Positions 5,655 to 7,145 of a stretch of DNA of 7,145 nucleotides are shown one piece after another. Under the pieces are notes generated by a model. It was not told the origin of the DNA. It searched no databases and saw only the letters and a list, made by a program, of their open reading frames with translations. The first letter of the stretch is position 1; every line of letters begins with the position of its first letter. Made by a program: the position numbers and the translations under genes. This DNA is from an uncultured Eubacterium sp. GTDB lineage: Bacteria; Bacillota; Clostridia; Oscillospirales; Acutalibacteraceae. The stretch lies in contig CAJTMQ010000002.1 of assembly GCA_910577215.1 (NCBI GenBank), positions 40,086 to 47,230 on the forward strand, given 5' to 3'.

Positions 5655-7145
5655 ATGGTAAATCTTAAAATTAACGGTATTCCCGTTCAGGCAGAGGAAG
5701 GCACAACTATTATTGAAGCTGCAAGACACGCACATATTGATATTCCTTCTCTTTGCTATCTTAAAGATATAAACTGCATCGGCTCCTGCCGTGTATGTGT
5801 AGTTGAGGTTAAGGGTGCAAGAGGTCTTGTTGCCGCTTGTGTTTACCCTGTTGCCGAAGGTCTTGAGGTATGGACAAACACGCCTCAGGTTCGCCAGTCA
5901 AGAAGAACAACTCTGGAACTTCTGCTTTCAGAGCATCATAAAAAATGTCTTTCCTGTGTTCGTTCAAGCAGATGCGAGCTTCAGAAGCTCTGTAAGGACT
6001 ACGGTGTTGATGAGGATCGCTTCCCATCTACCGATGCACTTCAGGAGTTTGACAGAACATCTCCTTACATTGTAAGAGATAACAATAAATGTATTCACTG
6101 TATGAGATGCGTTTCAGCCTGCAATAATCAGGGCATCGGCGTTATCGGTCCTCGTAAGAGAGGCTTCAATAAAACCATAGGCTGTGCATTTGATATGCCG
6201 CTTGATGCCTGTGCATGCGTTGGCTGCGGTCAGTGCGTTGTTTCCTGCCCTGTAGGTGCACTTTATGAAAGCAACCAGATTTCAGATGTATGGGCTAATA
6301 TCGGTGATCCAAACAAGAAGGTTGTATTCTTCACTGCTCCTGCAGTTCGTGCAACTCTTGGTGAGGAATTTGATATGCCTATCGGCACAAATGTTGAGAA
6401 AAAGCTTGCAGGTGCTATCAGAAGACTTGGTGCAGACGCTGCATTTGATATGGATGTTACTGCTGACCTTACAATTCTTGAAGAAGCCGCAGAGCTTGTA
6501 GACAGAATCAAAACCAATAAACCTCTTCCGATGTTCACCTCATGCTGCCCCGGATGGGTTAAGTATGCAGAGCATTATTATCCTGAGCTTCTGCCGCACC
6601 TTTCAAGCTGTAAATCTCCGCAGCAGATGTTCGGCGGACTTCTTAAATCTTACTATTGTGAAAAGAACGGAATCAATCCTGATGACTTATATGTTGTATC
6701 TGTTATTCCTTGTACTGCAAAGAAGTTTGAGGTTACAAGAGAAGAAATGGCAGGCACAGTTGATGTTGCGCTTACAACACGTGAGCTCGGTCAGATGATT
6801 CAGGGGGCAGGTATCAATTTTGAGAGCCTTCCTGATGAAGAATTCGATTCTCCTTTCGGTACTGCCTCAGGTGCGGGTGCTATCTTCGGTGCAACCGGCG
6901 GTGTTATGGAGGCTGCACTTCGTACTGCTGCTTATATGCTTGACGGTGAATTCACTGCTACTGATTTTGTTGAGGTAAGAGGAATTGAGGGTATCCGTGA
7001 GGCTACTTATAATGTTGCAGGTATGGATGTTAAGGTTGCCGTAACAAGCGGTCTTAAAAATGCTGCTAAGCTTTGCGATATGGTTAAGAGCGGTGAGGCT
7101 CCTTACCAGTTTATTGAAATTATGGCATGCCCCGGCGGCTGTATT
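5655..7145 (+). CDS. hydA: [FeFe] hydrogenase catalytic subunit HydA, 497 residues (runs off right edge)
   Basis: The H2-forming/oxidising subunit. The frame is open from the ATG at 5655 to the window end without a stop; GGAGGGG (5641-5647) starts right after the hydB stop and lies 7 nt upstream. Domain order matches Clostridium pasteurianum CpI: a plant-type [2Fe-2S] domain (Cys34, 45, 48, 62), a His-ligated [4Fe-4S] (His94, Cys98, 101, 107), and two [4Fe-4S] (Cys146, 149, 152, 156 and Cys188, 191, 194, 198). The H domain follows. Motif L1 is TSCCPGW (295-301, Cys298 ligand), L2 is PCTAKKFE (Cys353) and L3 is MACPGGC (Cys492, Cys496). The CpI proton path is conserved: Cys297, Glu277, Ser317, Glu280; Lys356 and Gln323 are also present. 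Oddity: the L2 Met next to the cluster is Ile351. Full-length members have about 570-650 residues; a C-terminal extension, as in Thermotoga HydA, cannot be judged here. Confidence 0.96.
   Translation, partial: MVNLKINGIPVQAEEGTTIIEAARHAHIDIPSLCYLKDINCIGSCRVCVVEVKGARGLVAACVYPVAEGLEVWTNTPQVRQSRRTTLELLLSEHHKKCLSCVRSSRCELQKLCKDYGVDEDRFPSTDALQEFDRTSPYIVRDNNKCIHCMRCVSACNNQGIGVIGPRKRGFNKTIGCAFDMPLDACACVGCGQCVVSCPVGALYESNQISDVWANIGDPNKKVVFFTAPAVRATLGEEFDMPIGTNVEKKLAGAIRRLGADAAFDMDVTADLTILEEAAELVDRIKTNKPLPMFTSCCPGWVKYAEHYYPELLPHLSSCKSPQQMFGGLLKSYYCEKNGINPDDLYVVSVIPCTAKKFEVTREEMAGTVDVALTTRELGQMIQGAGINFESLPDEEFDSPFGTASGAGAIFGATGGVMEAALRTAAYMLDGEFTATDFVEVRGIEGIREATYNVAGMDVKVAVTSGLKNAAKLCDMVKSGEAPYQFIEIMACPGGCI

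Overview
This window comes from a low-to-moderate-GC, endospore-forming anaerobe of the Clostridia; the codon use and protein flavour suggest a gut-type lineage such as Ruminococcaceae/Oscillospiraceae. Three things support this: Firmicute-type sporulation genes (yqfC, yqfD and a YlbJ-like membrane protein), a trimeric [FeFe] hydrogenase of the HydABC type, and the short Firmicute form of mannonate dehydratase (uxuA). The lineage call is inference; no rRNA gene or other taxonomic marker is present.

Layout. Positions 1-2013 lie on the minus strand, read right to left as yqfC, yqfD, uxuA. yqfC and yqfD overlap by 11 nt and form a two-gene sporulation unit. uxuA follows after 59 nt, has its own strong-looking sigma-A promoter and ribosome binding site, and runs off the left edge. 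Its N-terminal 173 residues are present. From 2054 everything lies on the plus strand. First comes a YlbJ-like polytopic membrane protein, divergent from yqfC across only 40 nt. Then comes a 156-nt AT-rich intergenic region with several short inverted repeats and promoter-like boxes. The hydrogenase operon hydC-hydB-hydA follows and runs off the right edge, with 497 residues of HydA present.

Function. HydC (NuoE-like) and HydB (NuoF-like, with FMN/NAD(H) site and extra iron-sulfur domains) form the nucleotide-handling arm. HydA carries a CpI-like chain of iron-sulfur clusters leading to the H-cluster. Together they would couple H2 formation or uptake to NAD(H) and, in characterised relatives, to ferredoxin by flavin-based electron bifurcation. 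Metal-ligand and proton-path residues match the characterised enzymes; the one clear deviation is Ile in place of Met in the second H-cluster motif. uxuA belongs to hexuronate (glucuronate) catabolism and has no visible functional link to its neighbours. yqfC, yqfD and the YlbJ-like gene are expected to act in the mother cell during sporulation.

All gene-sized space is accounted for. There are no tRNA or rRNA genes, CRISPR arrays, insertion sequences or prophage genes, and I see no evidence of a previously undescribed system. The points most worth a second look are the compact divergent sporulation promoter region, the altered motif of the YlbJ-like protein, the inverted repeats upstream of hydC, and the HydA Met-to-Ile change.
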